64,000 bases of DNA from Syngnathus acus. Taxonomy: Eukaryota > Chordata > Actinopteri > Syngnathiformes > Syngnathidae. Shown here one piece after another: positions 45,873-58,170 of the stretch (position 1 is the stretch's first letter; every line of letters starts with the position of its first letter). The position numbers and the translations under genes are program-made. The stretch lies in contig NC_051108.1 in NCBI RefSeq assembly GCF_901709675.1, forward strand, positions 4,622,631 through 4,686,630, written 5' to 3'. Under the pieces are notes generated by a model. It ran no database searches, had not been told where the DNA came from, and saw nothing but the letters and a program-made list of their open reading frames with translations.

Positions 45873-48800
45873 ATGGCAGCTATGAGATCCAAGGACAGAG
45901 CCCAATCCGAGCCAGGCGGGTCACCAGCGGGACTGCGGGACTCGCAAGCCGTTGGTAGACCTGAAATACAGCACAGCACTGTGGTGAGGAGACAGATTGA
46001 GATCAGTTTTCCATTTCAGTTAATGACAAACAATGTTAAATGGGACACATTATGGGTAAATGACTTTTTTATTGCTTGTATGCAAATAAATGAGTCTTTG
46101 GGGTGCCTAACCATCCATCAAGTGTAGATTTAAATAACCAACTGAAGCACTTCAGACTGTTTTTGAAAATATATCTCTGAGCCAGGTGTTTTGAAATTAA
46201 AATTACATTTTGGAAATACTGAGGCAAGGGTATTTCCCTGATACGAATTATATTAAAACTATTTTCTGTCCATTGAAAAGAACAGAGTAGCTCCAAATTT
46301 TTTGACTTTTTTTTTTGTATAGCAATTAACATTTGGTATATATTTTTCAATGCAGAGCCGTTTTGTGGTTGTAGTTTTCCAGAGTGTTTAACTGCACTTA
46401 TGAGAAGCACAAAAAAAACAACAACTGCAACCGTGTTGCCTTTCATTAGAGTGTGCAAGTAATAATTTCCTCTGTTTATTGCCTTCACGACATTATATTG
46501 GCAGTTATGATTCCTCTTGTACAGAACGGAAGTGATCCCACACAAATGGGATCATCCTTTCTAGGTCTTCTGTTAGAGGTTGGCACTCATTGCCCTTTTC
46601 ATACTGCCTCCATTGTAAGCCATATTGTCCGCAGGCAGGACACCACAGATGGACAGGAAATATTTTCTCAACGGCTTTATTTGTGGCTATAGCAAAACTC
46701 CACTTCTGACGTTTATGTAATCAGCTTAACTGAAATAACCGGTGTAAGGCTCAGCTCATAGACGAGTTTAATAATTTGCTTCGCTGCTGGCATCGATGCG
46801 TCGTGTTTGAAGTGAATCAATATTAAAACAATAGCTCATCTGGAATTTAACCTTTGAACCTCCTATGAAGATTTTCACGCAGAACTGCATCCAGGATCCA
46901 TTTGTGGACAGAAATGAGAATAAGACGGTTCAACTGCAGAAAGAGCTGGAGAGAGGCTGGAGCATCGGGCCCGGTCCCCTGCAAACAAGGGCCCCTGCAA
47001 TGGACCCACTCGTGGTATCAGCTAGAGAGCCTGCATGCAGGTGAGAGATACGTTGCACTAAGAATGAGTGAGAGTCAGACTGCAACCTAAGCTCTGTCTA
47101 TTGTCTCCAGTTTCCGTAGCCCAGAGTCAGTGGAGATGGATGAGATCATGGCGGCCATGGTCCTGACCAGTCTGTCTTGTAACCCTGTGGTCCAGAGTCC
47201 TCCACAGACAGAAACTGGAACAGGTCTGTGTCACTTTTCAAAGTTGGAAATTTATATCCATCGATCCATTTTCTATTACGCTTGTGCTCATTGGTGAGGA
47301 ATTTATTCTTTACTTGCTGGTTTTGGAAGCAAGATGGATGCATGGCAAATTGAGAAACGTTGACATTACTTTGAATAATTTACATTAAAAAAAATCTGGA
47401 GTGGAACAATAGCTAATTTGCATGGTTTTATAGACTATATAAAGTCAGCTACTTACTGCTAGCTCGAGCGTTTAACTAACTGACTTTGTGCTGAATTATT
47501 GCCACATTTGTATCAAATTATTTCAGTGTAGGTTTATGACCCTGTTCAAAGGGGAAGTCAACTCTAAAAAAGTATTTTTAATAATATCCTCAGTGCGGCC
47601 CCACTAGCCTAAACATGGCGTTTTGATTAAATCTGTGGATAATCAATTAAACAGCAAAATCCACCTGTTTTTAACCATTGCAGGGGGCGGCCATTTTGCC
47701 ATTTGTTGTCAATTTAAATGACATCACAGTCGCTCAGGGCTCAGGCAATGATCAATAACGGCTAAAATTAATTTATATTCCACAAATGCAATAAAAATCA
47801 TAATCCAACGTTTACTGAAGAGTAGAGCTGCATAGAATATATTGGAGAGAAAAAAAAAGTCCCCTTTAAATATTATTAAAGTAGAATAAAAATAGATGTT
47901 GGTTATGTGGTAAATAAATAATAAATAAAAGAACAGAGTGGGACCAAAGAGAGAAAAATATAATCTGTTTGGACAAAGAAGAACATCAGAACCTTGGCAC
48001 CCATGTGGGACACCTGCTGTTCTCTGTAGGATGGGCAGAGAAGAAAAAGCATTTCCACAAGCGCAAATTTAACATGGGGGATATATTCTACATCCATATT
48101 ACCGTATTTTCCGCACTATAAGGCGCACCTAAAAACCTCCAATTTTCTCAAAAGCCGACAGTGCGCCTTGTAATCCGGTGCGCCTTATATATGGACCAAT
48201 ATTGAGCCACTACAGCAGGTGTGTCCAAATATATGGATTTATATATGGACAAAGTTTGAAAATGGGCCATTCATTGAAGGTGCGCCTCATAATCCGGTGC
48301 GCCTTATAGTGCGGAAAATACGGTAAGATAAATTGTGAATTTTTCCTCTTCTAGTTGGCCCCTCATCGTCAGTTGACATGGAATGCGGTGGCGGCGAGCT
48401 TTCAGACAGCGGCAGCAGCGGCTACTGGAGTTGGGATCACGGCAATGTGAGCCCGTCCCCTTCACCATCCGTCCCGGAGATGGATAGCAGCCCAGATGAG
48501 GGCTTGAACATGGAGCTGGATCAGGGGGAGGAGCTTAATGCCAAAAAGCCAAAGGTTGTGCAGCAGCACTATCTCAATTAGCATATGATGCTATCCTGTA
48601 CCTTTACTTAATTTACATTTCCATGCTTTCTGTTCCAGAACTCTTTTAAAGGCTTCTACAAGTGTCTGTGGCCCAATTGTGGCAAGGTGCTCACGTCTTC
48701 CGTCGGAATAAAAAGACACATCCGAGTGCTGCATTTGGGGTAACTTTGTTTCTTTTCTGGTTTAATACATTATGTATGAAACTGTCTGGTTTTCCCCTCA

Positions 48801-51336
48801 AAGTATTTCAAGTTACACAATTGGTTTCCTTTTTAGTGTTAAGATGGATAATGTGTTTTTCTTTTCTCCCGTATGAAGGATGCTGTACAGCCGTTGTTTT
48901 TATTAGGACGTTAATTTATTTCTTTTTATTCTCTATTTGCTTTCTTTGGCAAACTTAAAACTGTAGACCAGTAAAAAATAGTTGAGCTCTTAAGATTATT
49001 TCTGAGCTGGAACACAGCATTAAAAAAACAAGAGGGAATAAAAATTTTAAGTGGTGGGGGACTTAGTCATTCAACCTGATGAAACTCTTTGAGATTTGAT
49101 ATCTGGGCCACAATGGTGATTCTATTTCTTTTTTTGGCTAACATAAAAAAAAAAAAAAAACATTTTGTTTTTCCTGATAGTAGTGGGTCAGATCAGTCGC
49201 AGAGAGAAGAGGATTTCTACTACACTAAGATATCCTGTGAGGCGGCGGACACCAGCACTGCACTAGTTCCTGCCCAGCAGTCTCTGGGCCAAGCATCGCC
49301 TCTCAGCTGGGTCTCATGCAGCTCACCAACTGGTTTGGCAGTTCAGATCCCTCCCGGACACAGGCCAAGGTCCAACTCCAGCTCTGGCTTGAGCACGAGC
49401 AGGCCCAGTCCGCTCAGTCAGTCAGCCCCCAGCAGTTTCTGGCAGATCCACTCAGAGCATCTTTATCAGGTCAGTTTGGAGGACACAACAATACAATTTT
49501 TGCAAGTGAGCTGAGGCCGATCCCGGCTGACATTATACTTAGTGAAAACGAATGCAATAAATAAAAGTTTGTTATTGCAATAAAATATAAGCAAAAATGC
49601 TTTTTTAAAAAAATAACTGAAACTACAGATTATGTTTATCAAACAAAAACTGTTTTCAGGCACCTGTGGCCCCAAGAAGTCCAGGATGCCTCACTTTGAC
49701 CACACCCACCGTTGCCTCGGTCAACCATAACACTCAGGTGGGTCTTGGAACTTTCCTTTCTATTTCTAAAGACAATGAAAGAGAGTAATGTAGTTTTTCT
49801 GGTTTGTAGATGACCCATAGTTGAAAACAGATAATCTGTATTACCCTATTTTCCGGACTATAAGGCGCACCTAATAACGTCAAATTTTCTCAAAAGCCGA
49901 CAGTTCGCCTTATAGTCCAGTGCGCCTTATATATGGACCAAATTCTAAATTTAAACTGGCCCGAAGCATTGTGTCATGCAATCAATCATAAGTGGCCCGC
50001 TGAAGACTATGAATCATGAATCAAAAAGACTATGGATCAATATTTTGTGATTATAAAGTAATTTGTTGCATCTGAAGTTGAAATAAAAAAGATAAAATGG
50101 AGAATGATTTGATTTGGATTAAAAATCTGACATGATGCATTAATGGTGCGCCTTATAGTCCGGTGCGCCTTATATATGGCCAAAGTTTTAAAATGGGCCA
50201 TCCATTGAAGGTGCGCCTTATAGTCCGGTGCGCCTTATAGTCCGGAAAATACGGTAGTTGCTCGAATGTGGGGTTTCTTTTTTGCCTACTGAAAAATGCA
50301 ACAGACACAGTCTAGGGTCTTGCCTCATTATCTATTAAAGATTGCTTCTGTTTTCCGTCTTCTCTAGATGGCGAAACCTCGCTGTCGGTCTGTCAGCGTC
50401 GGGGAGCAATGGCTGCAACAGAACAGGCTCCAGACAATCAGCGCGTCGCCCTCGCGCACTCACTGCTCCTTCAGGTGAGACACCGCATATCTCTGTTAAC
50501 GTCCGCCACTGCTCCATCGACATATCTCGCCTGTCATTTAAAATGAAACGATACTTACGCTGTCCAAACACATCTCACGCCAAATGACAACATACATAGA
50601 CTCTACAAAAAAGTCAATACCCATTTTCTTTTTGGTAGCCACAAGGTATGTATTAAGCTTTTTTAGTTTATGAAATGGCCATCACACCGGAGGACGATCG
50701 ATGCGTCTTGAATTTGAGATGTGCTGTTCAAACTGCAAATACCCTACAGCACATCTGACTTTATAAACTATTTAAAATTCCCATTATTGCTAGGCAGTTA
50801 TTGCTTTTGTAAACACGCCCCAACCCTTTTAATGGAACCTTGTTGAATGTGGTTTTTTTTTTAAACGGCAGCAGATATAACTACAAATGTATATAAATAG
50901 AAATACGCCAATGCACGTAAATGACTTTTTACCACAGCGCTTGCTTTTAAATGTGATATTATATTCACTCATTAGACCAGATGTGAAAATCAATAGACCA
51001 AAGTATCGTATTACTTTTAGTGCATCAAATTGGAGCAGGTTGTTTGATATCTGTCTATTTTGATTTTCCATTAGTTTAATTTACTTACAAACCCGATCGC
51101 AGAACCAATTAAGTCGAGGTACAACTTTAATCTTCTGTTACTTTCTTTCATTTTAATCTTACTTTCTATTTTCCATTAGACTCGCATGATGATTTTTATA
51201 TGAATGCTCTTGTTTCATTAACAGGAAAAGTCGCGGGGAGGCCAAGAAATGTCGTAAGGTATACGGAGTGGAGCGAAAGGACCAGTGGTGCACCGCCTGC
51301 CGCTGGAAAAAAGCCTGCCAGCGTTTCCCTGACTAA
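45873..51336 (+). CDS. znf395: ZNF395-family zinc-finger transcription factor
   Basis: DNA-binding regulator of the ZNF395 / SLC2A4RG (GEF) / ZNF704 family, nuclear. Coding exons: 45873-45983, 46883-47040, 47111-47223, 48355-48554, 48639-48739, 49181-49469, 49660-49737, 50368-50474, 51225-51336; phases fit and give 422 aa. Landmarks: [20 protein letters not shown] at about 96-115 (closest to ZNF395), [12 protein letters not shown] at about 142-153 (closer to ZNF704), one C2H2 finger [12 protein letters not shown]…RHIRVLH at about 200-224 (C-x4-C, H-x4-H), [19 protein letters not shown] just before residue 324, and the conserved C-terminus [20 protein letters not shown] then WKKACQRF. Human ZNF395 (about 513 aa) has an N-terminal Tyr/Trp-rich segment (VYVWYGGQ) that I do not find here. 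The N-terminus may be shorter, or an upstream coding exon was missed. Neighbouring pnoc supports znf395 rather than its paralogues. Confidence 0.85.
47224..48099 (+). other. znf395 intron 4, left part
   Basis: Non-coding intron sequence between the exon ending at 47223 and the MITE at 48100. I see nothing else in it. Confidence 0.5.
48100..48325. mobile_element. TACCGTATTTTCCG-type MITE in znf395 intron 4
   Basis: Termini TACCGTATTTTCCGC and GCGGAAAATACGGTA form perfect inverted repeats. Inside them are AAGGCGCACCT and its partner GGTGCGCC in repeated copies. 226 bp, no coding capacity. The right end lies only 29 bp before the next exon (48355), so this insertion sits against the acceptor. 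Confidence 0.85.
49842..50256. mobile_element. TACCGTATTTTCCG-type MITE in znf395 intron 8
   Basis: Same family as the 48100 element: TACCCTATTTTCCGGACTAT at the left, ATAGTCCGGAAAATACGGTA at the right, internal AAGGCGCACCT words. It is longer (415 bp) because of an unrelated central segment (about 49935-50150). Two insertions of one family within 2 kb of the same gene. Confidence 0.85.
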
Positions 51337-51574
51337 ACAGCACAATGAATGAATGACTGGGTGGATGAATGGATGGGTGGATGATAAAATACAATTTTAT
51401 CATAAAAGAGGATATAGTGTATATAACAGCCATTGAGAAAATGTTTGTTACTTTACTTTTATATCTTTTTGTTTTGTTGATGTGGTTGTTTTTTTGTTTT
51501 GTTTTTGTAAATACAATTTTTTTTCCAGAAGATCACACCAGACAGTTCATTATAAGTTGAATTCCACAAATAAA
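51337..51574 (+). terminator. znf395 3' UTR and polyadenylation signal
   Basis: AATAAA at 51569-51574 lies about 235 nt after the znf395 stop. The region includes GGATG/GAATG low-complexity words at 51345-51390. Confidence 0.55.
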
Positions 51575-53965
51575 TGACAGAAGAGGAGCTTCTTGGGAAA
51601 TTAATGACCGCAACTATTCTGATTTCATCAGGGTCTCCATTAAGGATTGCGATTTCTCCGGCCTTTTATTATTTGTCTGTTTATTCGTTCCCCTTGGGTA
51701 ATGAAGTATGTTTTTACCTGTCGGTCTGCCAAGGTGCTAACTGTTGACTGGCGTTGTTCATGTGACGTACTCGGCCTGCACTACTCTCCTATTTTATCCA
51801 AAGGTCATATAATTACAACCCTTGTGACCCTACTGTACAGTATTAGACTGCTTAGATTGCTTGTTTGTTTAATCCAATCCTCTTCCAGTGGTTTATGATG
51901 TATATTACAGTATAATGTGTGCTTTGAGCTATGTACGAGTATTTTGTACCTTTTTTAATGTTAGGCTAAAATGCGTTCCCTCCCCTCTCCATGTTTATAG
52001 CACTTTGGTGGATTCTAAAATCACAGGAATAAGCTACAAAATAGTTGGTTTCACTTAAGGAGATTGAGTCCATGAAAATTTGGATTCTCTTCCTGCCCAT
52101 ATGTGGGAAATAACCATTGTTGATGGTTGTTTGGAGTGATCATGAGAGTTTGTAAAAGCAATAACAGGGAAATAAGGAAAGAAAAAAGGAAATGCAGTAT
52201 GTTGTCACACAAATAAATAAATAAAAACACTGAGAATTTGAGACATTGTTTTCTTTTCTGCATGACAATCCACAAAAGAAATAACTATCCCATCCATCCA
52301 TTTTCTAAACCGCTTTATCCTAATTTATTCTTAATTTTCTATACACATTTTTATATAGTCTTACAACAATGATTTAAATGTTAAAAATTGTTGAAATTTA
52401 CATCGTATCCACAAATGTCATTATGTGATGCGGCTGCAGAGAAACATACACACATGCAGGTGCAACGTTTCTCAAACACGCTCTACACACATACAGACAC
52501 ACACACACACACTGTACAGACATCATTACATCTCAAAATACACTATAAAGATGTAAAACAATGAATGTGGCTGCGAGTGAAGGGAAATAAACTTTTTTTT
52601 TCCCACTTTGTACAATAGTGACCATGGCTGACACGCACTGTTAATTTCTCCCCTCTGCTCTTAAACGATACATTAAGATAGTGTCATTTAAAACTCCTTT
52701 GCCTTTCCACTGTGTGCCACACGCCCAATGACAGGCCGGGGCCATTTCTAGCTCCATTGACCTCGATACAAACGATTTTCTCCTCTTCAATGTTCCACAT
52801 AACAATAAGTTAAACCTGTGATTTTATTTTGGTAATACTACAGAGTGGGAATTTGGCAATTACTAGCAGTTGGGCCAAATTCAATAGCTGAAAACATAAG
52901 AGGGTCATTTTGTGAGGGGTGTTTCAGGAGATAACTAAGTAATTTGGATCTAATTACACAAATGAGAATTCGGAGCCAGTGGTTTGTGGTTCTAATTTCA
53001 CCGAGGTTGTTTTAAAAAATAAAATTAACATAAATCCACATTATTGCATGTTGTTGCTAGCATGTATCTTTCTCAGACACTAGAGGGCAGTATTATTTCA
53101 TCTGTCATTGCGTCAGAGCACCATAAAGCTTTTTTTTTTGGGACTGATAGATGCAGTTTGGTGAGTTGTCAGAAAGGGGGAAAAAATCAATTGTACAATC
53201 TGTGCAAGTCCAATTAGCATATAGCATTAATGTAATTTTGTGAGGGCACATAAAAGCTGACCATAAAATATACAAATATGTAATGTAATGGTGCCATTAC
53301 TAGGGTTCCCGGTACAAACGTTAAAAGCAATTTAATAATTGCAATAACTATTTGGTGATTTTAAGTCACACTGTTCAAATTGTTAGCTGCCCCTGTTTAC
53401 ATCACAAATGATTTAAAATGTATTTTAAATGTCACAAAATTTGCATCTGTTTTCATGAAATATATGCAATTTCAATTGCATTTTGTTTCTTTACTGTACC
53501 GAATGTGAACCGAACTGTGATCTTAAAATCAAGGCGGGCTTACACTCCAGACCGGACTGTGATTTTTAAAAATATATATTTGATATTACATCCCTAGCAA
53601 TTATACATTTATGTGGTTTCATGGTTAGAACCGGCCCCCCCGAGGGGAACTTTAATTACGTGGCTCTTGCTAAAATCAAGTTTGACACTTGTGAATTACA
53701 GACTGACTCCACTCGTCAGTAGTTTGGGAATAGCATGAAGTCCAAGAGAACCACCAGAATTTTAAACTTCCAAGTCGAGACATCTCAACGGATTCAACAC
53801 AACTAATGAGAGCTGGCTGGGCTGTCAAGCTTTCCAAACTAAAGTGCAAATGACTTTTCAAGAAAGTGCAGTCAAAAGTCACACCTTGTTTTTCCAATCT
53901 CATTTGGCCTGTCTCTGGTTGCACCGACAAACAAAAATATATTCAATTGCACTTCTCTAAATTCT
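51575..53965. other. spacer between convergent znf395 and pnoc
   Basis: No gene recognised. A short CA tract lies at 52498-52512. A phrase CCATCCATCCATTTTCTAAACC (52291-52312) is one of four ATCCATTTTCT-type repeat fragments in the window (others near 30657, 47258 and 54818). Confidence 0.5.
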
Positions 53966-53971
53966 TTTATT
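53966..53971 (-). terminator. pnoc polyadenylation signal
   Basis: AATAAA on the - strand (+ TTTATT), about 158 nt past the pnoc stop codon. Confidence 0.55.
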
Positions 53972-54128
53972 TCACAGGACGGCATGATAAATATTGATCA
54001 TGGTCATAGCATTCCTTGTTTTACTTGTTGGACACAAAGAGCCGACGACAATGGAGGAAGTCACAGTTCAGACTGTTGAAAAGATGATTGGTTGAGGTAT
54101 GTGGATAGCAGGATTTTGGGCAACCTGT

Positions 54129-57100
54129 TTACAGTTTGTTTTGCCTCCAGGCTCTTGTTACCGGGGAGAAATTGAAGCGGCCGCTGCGGCTGCTCCTCAT
54201 GCCGAGGTACTGCCTGAGCAGCTGGTTGACCCGTTTCTGACTGTTCCATTTTCGGGCAGATTTGCGGACGCCTATGAAGCCTCCATAGCGCTTCTGTAAG
54301 TGTCTCGCAGGGGAGCCAATCAACTTCCTGTAACTTTGGCGGCCCCGCTGAAAGCCGCCAAAGCGTTTGGATAAGCTAACGGCCTCTGAGCTTTCATCCA
54401 GCTCGCTGACATTCCCATCTTCCCTCTGCTCGCCGTCTCCTTCATCCAGACGGAGAGCCAGACTCTGCACGTCCTCCCCCGCCTCCGAGGATTCGAGCAG
54501 TGATGAGTCATAATGGACACGGCGCTGCTCAAAGGGGGCCTCAACCAGATCCTCATCCTCCTCTTGGAAAGGTTGTGCGGCCGCTGATTGCAGTTTACTA
54601 TCAGAGGTCAGATCCAGAGAGGTCATCTGCAGCCCTCCCGCAGTGCTTTTGAGAAGGGCGCCTTCCTGAGCAAACGGAGGATAGATGGCGAGCCTCAGGG
54701 TGCGCTCACACATCTCCCAGGTGAGCGAGGAGGAGACCTGACCCTTGCACTCTAACAAGCACACCTGCAGAGAGAAGGATATGCAGATACGATTTGACAT
54801 GGAGGGTAAAATGGTATCCATCCATTTTCTTCAGCACCTCATTAGGGTCATGCACATCAATGTAAATAAAAAAAACAATAGCCAATTAGAATACTAATTT
54901 TCCCGGGATAATGTGATTTTTGCTCCTGATATACATTCACACACGAACCAGGACACAACTCGTGTTGTATTAGCATTAGCATCAGTGCTAACCTTACTGA
55001 TCAGGTGTTTCTGGAAATTCAGTCAATTCATCATTTAAGGTGGAAAACTTCTCCTGTAGCCCAAACTGAGACAGACTTGATCTGGGTGGCCAACTTGTCA
55101 GGAAGTTAATGGGGCTCTCCTTCATGCAGCGTTCACATCATAGGAAAAGTCATGAACTAATTGAACACGTCCATCATGTGATAAATGTGACATCTACTTC
55201 AGTAGAATGATTGACAGAAGCAAATTAACCAAAAATACCAATTATTTCTTACGTCATTGACGTGATTTTTTTTTCGGATAGGCTCTTCAACCTGAGGAAA
55301 TATTTTCGGAATGATATATGATGTTTTCAAAGTCAAGTTTTTAGAGAGAACTTTGGCTGTGTGATTCTGTGCACTACCATCTTTCATTCCACAGCCACCT
55401 GACTTGAAAATGTCAGTTTGATGTGAGAAGCCAAGTCCATACTTATCAAATCTTGCTTAAATTAAATGAATTGTTATCGGAAACCTGCAGACATCAAAGG
55501 GGATGAGCGCGGAGGGAGTTCCGCTGTGAATCTATCAACGGAAATTAATTATCCGTCCTAAATGAAATGAACGCACCAGGGGATTCTCCACGTCAGATCA
55601 ATGAAACAATCTAAAGGAGTTTATGACTGAGAGGCAACGTGTGTATTGGTCATATTTTCATTGTCTTGTGAGGACCGGAGGATGGAAAAAAAAAAACCCC
55701 AACAGGTTAAGGACGTCCTTCACGATTTGATTTTAAAAGCGTGATTTGCTCTCTATAGCATGAAGTCTTAATGGGGAAAGTAACCAATTTAATTTGCACA
55801 GCTGTCACTGTTCAGTGCCATTGCACTAATGATATGATCCTTACATTGCTTAATGTCACTCTGTATTTATATTATATCTGAAATGTTCATTTTCTTGTAG
55901 TGGGTCAAACCAAAGACAAATTTCTTCTGTGTTTTTAACACATTTGGTCAGTGATTAATAACTACTCTGAGACTGTTCCAAGTTGTTTCCATAGTATGTC
56001 TTGGATTTTCCAGTTGCCCAAAATGTGTTACTATAGGGCAGAAAGAAAAAATAATTATATAAAATTTTAGTTCTTTGGTCTGTGTTTTATATTGATTTTC
56101 TTATTGAATACAATGATGTACACAACTTGACTACTACAGTTGCCATATTTTCTGTTTAAAGACAGCGGCGAGACACGAAGTGAGGCAGTCAGTTATCTGC
56201 CTCACCTCAGATTGCGCCAATCCCTGACAAAAAAGCACAGAGCACAAGTAAAAGAAGCATCTATTGAGAAAATTACTGTACAATGACAGATATATGCATT
56301 CTGATTTCGTATCGTCAAGTAAATGCGTTCTAAGAGTTTTATGTCATTAGCTTTGCTGATTGTGTAAAGTGTGAGGTGAGGCAGCTAGCGTTGTGCCTCC
56401 GCATTGTGACAGGCAGCCTCCTTCAGTGTGGCTGCACTCAAAGGGACGGGTTATGATGGTGCCGTTCTTTTTCTATAAACTGTATATCATGGATGCCTTT
56501 AGCTAACCCAGGCTCTCCAGATTTTGAAAGGATTTGATCCTGACTGTACAAGTGACAGCAAAGTTACGTTATTTTGCACTCAACAGTGTCTGTGGAAAGA
56601 TAACCGTCGGCATCAAAAAGACAATTTAAGGCTTACGGGTTTTAATAATGTGCCATTATATTGTCGTTATGTTTCATTATTATCATTATTGTGTGTCTCT
56701 GATTGAGTAGATCAAATCACTAGTCTTACATTGCAACGCTGGGTGCATTTTCAACATCGGCCGAGGCCACCAAATATAGTTCCCAGGGCAATAAAGGATT
56801 AAAAATATAGAATTTTGGTATGAAGAAACTGCTGTGATACTTAATGCATGTTGATAATACTGCCTTTTAATAGCGAAGCAATTTAGTTGCGTAATAGCAA
56901 ATCCTTTAACGAGTCCACGGGCACGCTGAGAGTGGATTTCGGCACAGCTGTGCTTCACACAGACTAAATGCAATTCCACCTTGAACTCAACCAAAAGTAG
57001 CCCTGCGCACAATCTCATTTCCAAACAGCCGGAGTGAGAGAAACGCCACTGAGTCAAAACAGCCGGTGGGCAACCTTCAATTGTGGTTGGATGGCTAATT

Positions 57101-58077
57101 TAGTCAATAATGATGCTGAGGAAGACAGCTGGGGCCTTTATGGAAGATGTAATAGAACTATGTAATTGACTGCTGCTTAGTCTCATCGGGCTGGGCTTAC
57201 ACCGCTGACTGACACTTTTTATCAGTTCCTCATTGTGTTCGTCGTCTTCGCTTTGAGCCAAAGATGGAATCCCCTGAGCCGTTCTTTGTTCCCCACTCCA
57301 GATGTGAGCGAGACTGACGGCAGTTTTGTGATATCAGGATACACAGATCCATGGGGGGGGGGGGGGGGGGGGGGGGCAAAAACCAACACAAGTGCACAGG
57401 ACCATGCGGAGACATTGATATGAGAAATGAGCACATGGTCTGTTAACTAATCATCCGTAGTCACCTCACGGTACCGACTCGTCTCTACTCGGGTCTGCTC
57501 GCATGTCGGTTTCCACATCAACAAATCATTCCTTCTTCAATAATTGTGGGAAACTTCAAACATGCCTCACTGAATAATTGCATAATTGTGACATGGCGCC
57601 TTTAACTAAAAACGCTATCTTGAGTTTTTGTTATGTCGATTATATGCACGGCCGGGGTCTTTGAACCGTCAAATGGATAGCGGGCTGCAGTCTGCTTAAC
57701 CGGGCATTCACCGCAACTCACTTTAAACACATACGTCACGTCACACTTCCAATTCGAACCCGATGATGGAGGTTTGGTTCAAAGATTGTCTATTTCGAAG
57801 TGGCTACTCCAGCATCAGGCAGTTTTACTATCTTTCCTGTACAGCTGTTTACATCATCTGCTGCAGGTTCCACATGATTAATTCAGATTTTTCTTTTAAG
57901 AAAGAAAAAGCTCACACACACACTGAGAGAACACACACATACCATGGTGTCAAAATTGTGTTGCTGTTGCTGCTGCAGGAGGAGACCACAGGCCACGCAC
58001 TCCCCCTGGCAGTCACTGTGTCCAGGGGTGAAGAAACATGGAAGTAGAACCAGCAGGCACCACAGAGGAATCTTCAT
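54129..58077 (-). CDS. pnoc: prepronociceptin (nociceptin/orphanin FQ precursor)
   Basis: Secreted opioid-family neuropeptide precursor; its main product acts on the NOP (OPRL1) receptor. Two coding exons, 57943-58077 and 54129-54764 (+ coordinates), join in phase 0 to give 256 aa, longer than human PNOC (176). The start MKIPLWCLLVLLPCFF begins a clean signal peptide; an upstream in-frame Met at 58152 would spoil it. Six cysteines typical of opioid precursors follow (Cys23, 27, 30, 47, 51, 64). A long acidic spacer leads to dibasic Lys-Arg sites at 178-179, 203-204 and 222-223. These release a 23-residue peptide starting FGGFQRGRQSYRKL (180-202), the 17-residue nociceptin-position peptide YGGFIGVRKSARKWNSQ (205-221), and a third beginning VNQLLRQYLG (224 on), equivalent to orphanin FQ2. 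Tyr replaces Phe at position 1 of the nociceptin-position peptide. A 5' UTR acceptor lies at 58170/58171, so a further non-coding exon exists upstream. Confidence 0.93.
54765..56855 (-). other. pnoc intron, part near the peptide exon
   Basis: Non-coding. It contains one ATCCATCCATTTTCT fragment near 54818 and A/T runs. No gene or clear transposon seen. Confidence 0.45.
56860..57230. promoter_or_regulatory. possible conserved non-coding block in the pnoc intron
   Basis: About 370 bp of balanced, non-repetitive sequence stands out from the AT-rich intron around it. It contains homeodomain-like TAAT words (GGCTAATTTAGTCAATAATG) and long stretches without simple repeats. Conservation cannot be measured from one sequence; this is only a candidate enhancer. 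Confidence 0.25.
57353..57376 (+). repeat. G24 homopolymer
   Basis: Twenty-four uninterrupted G residues in the pnoc intron on the + strand (C24 on the pnoc sense strand). It yields proline- or glycine-only frames that are not genes. Confidence 0.95.
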
Positions 58078-58170
58078 GGCTCTGCACAATCCAGACAGGC
58101 AGGAACAAACAGGAGCCCAACAAGTAGAGGAGTCAAGAAGAAAGGCCAACAATAGCTGGATAAGGTCAGC

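Noticed and set aside
46069-46545. 158-codon minus-strand open frame
   Set aside because: Lies antisense in znf395 intron 2 and resembles nothing known to me.
45873-51336. Calling the zinc-finger gene slc2a4rg or znf704
   Set aside because: GYWSWD and the finger end RHIR resemble those paralogues, but [27 protein letters not shown]…H.YQ and linkage to pnoc fit ZNF395 better.
57222-57436. Proline-rich and glycine-rich frames
   Set aside because: Caused by the G24 tract in the pnoc intron; no splice or family support.
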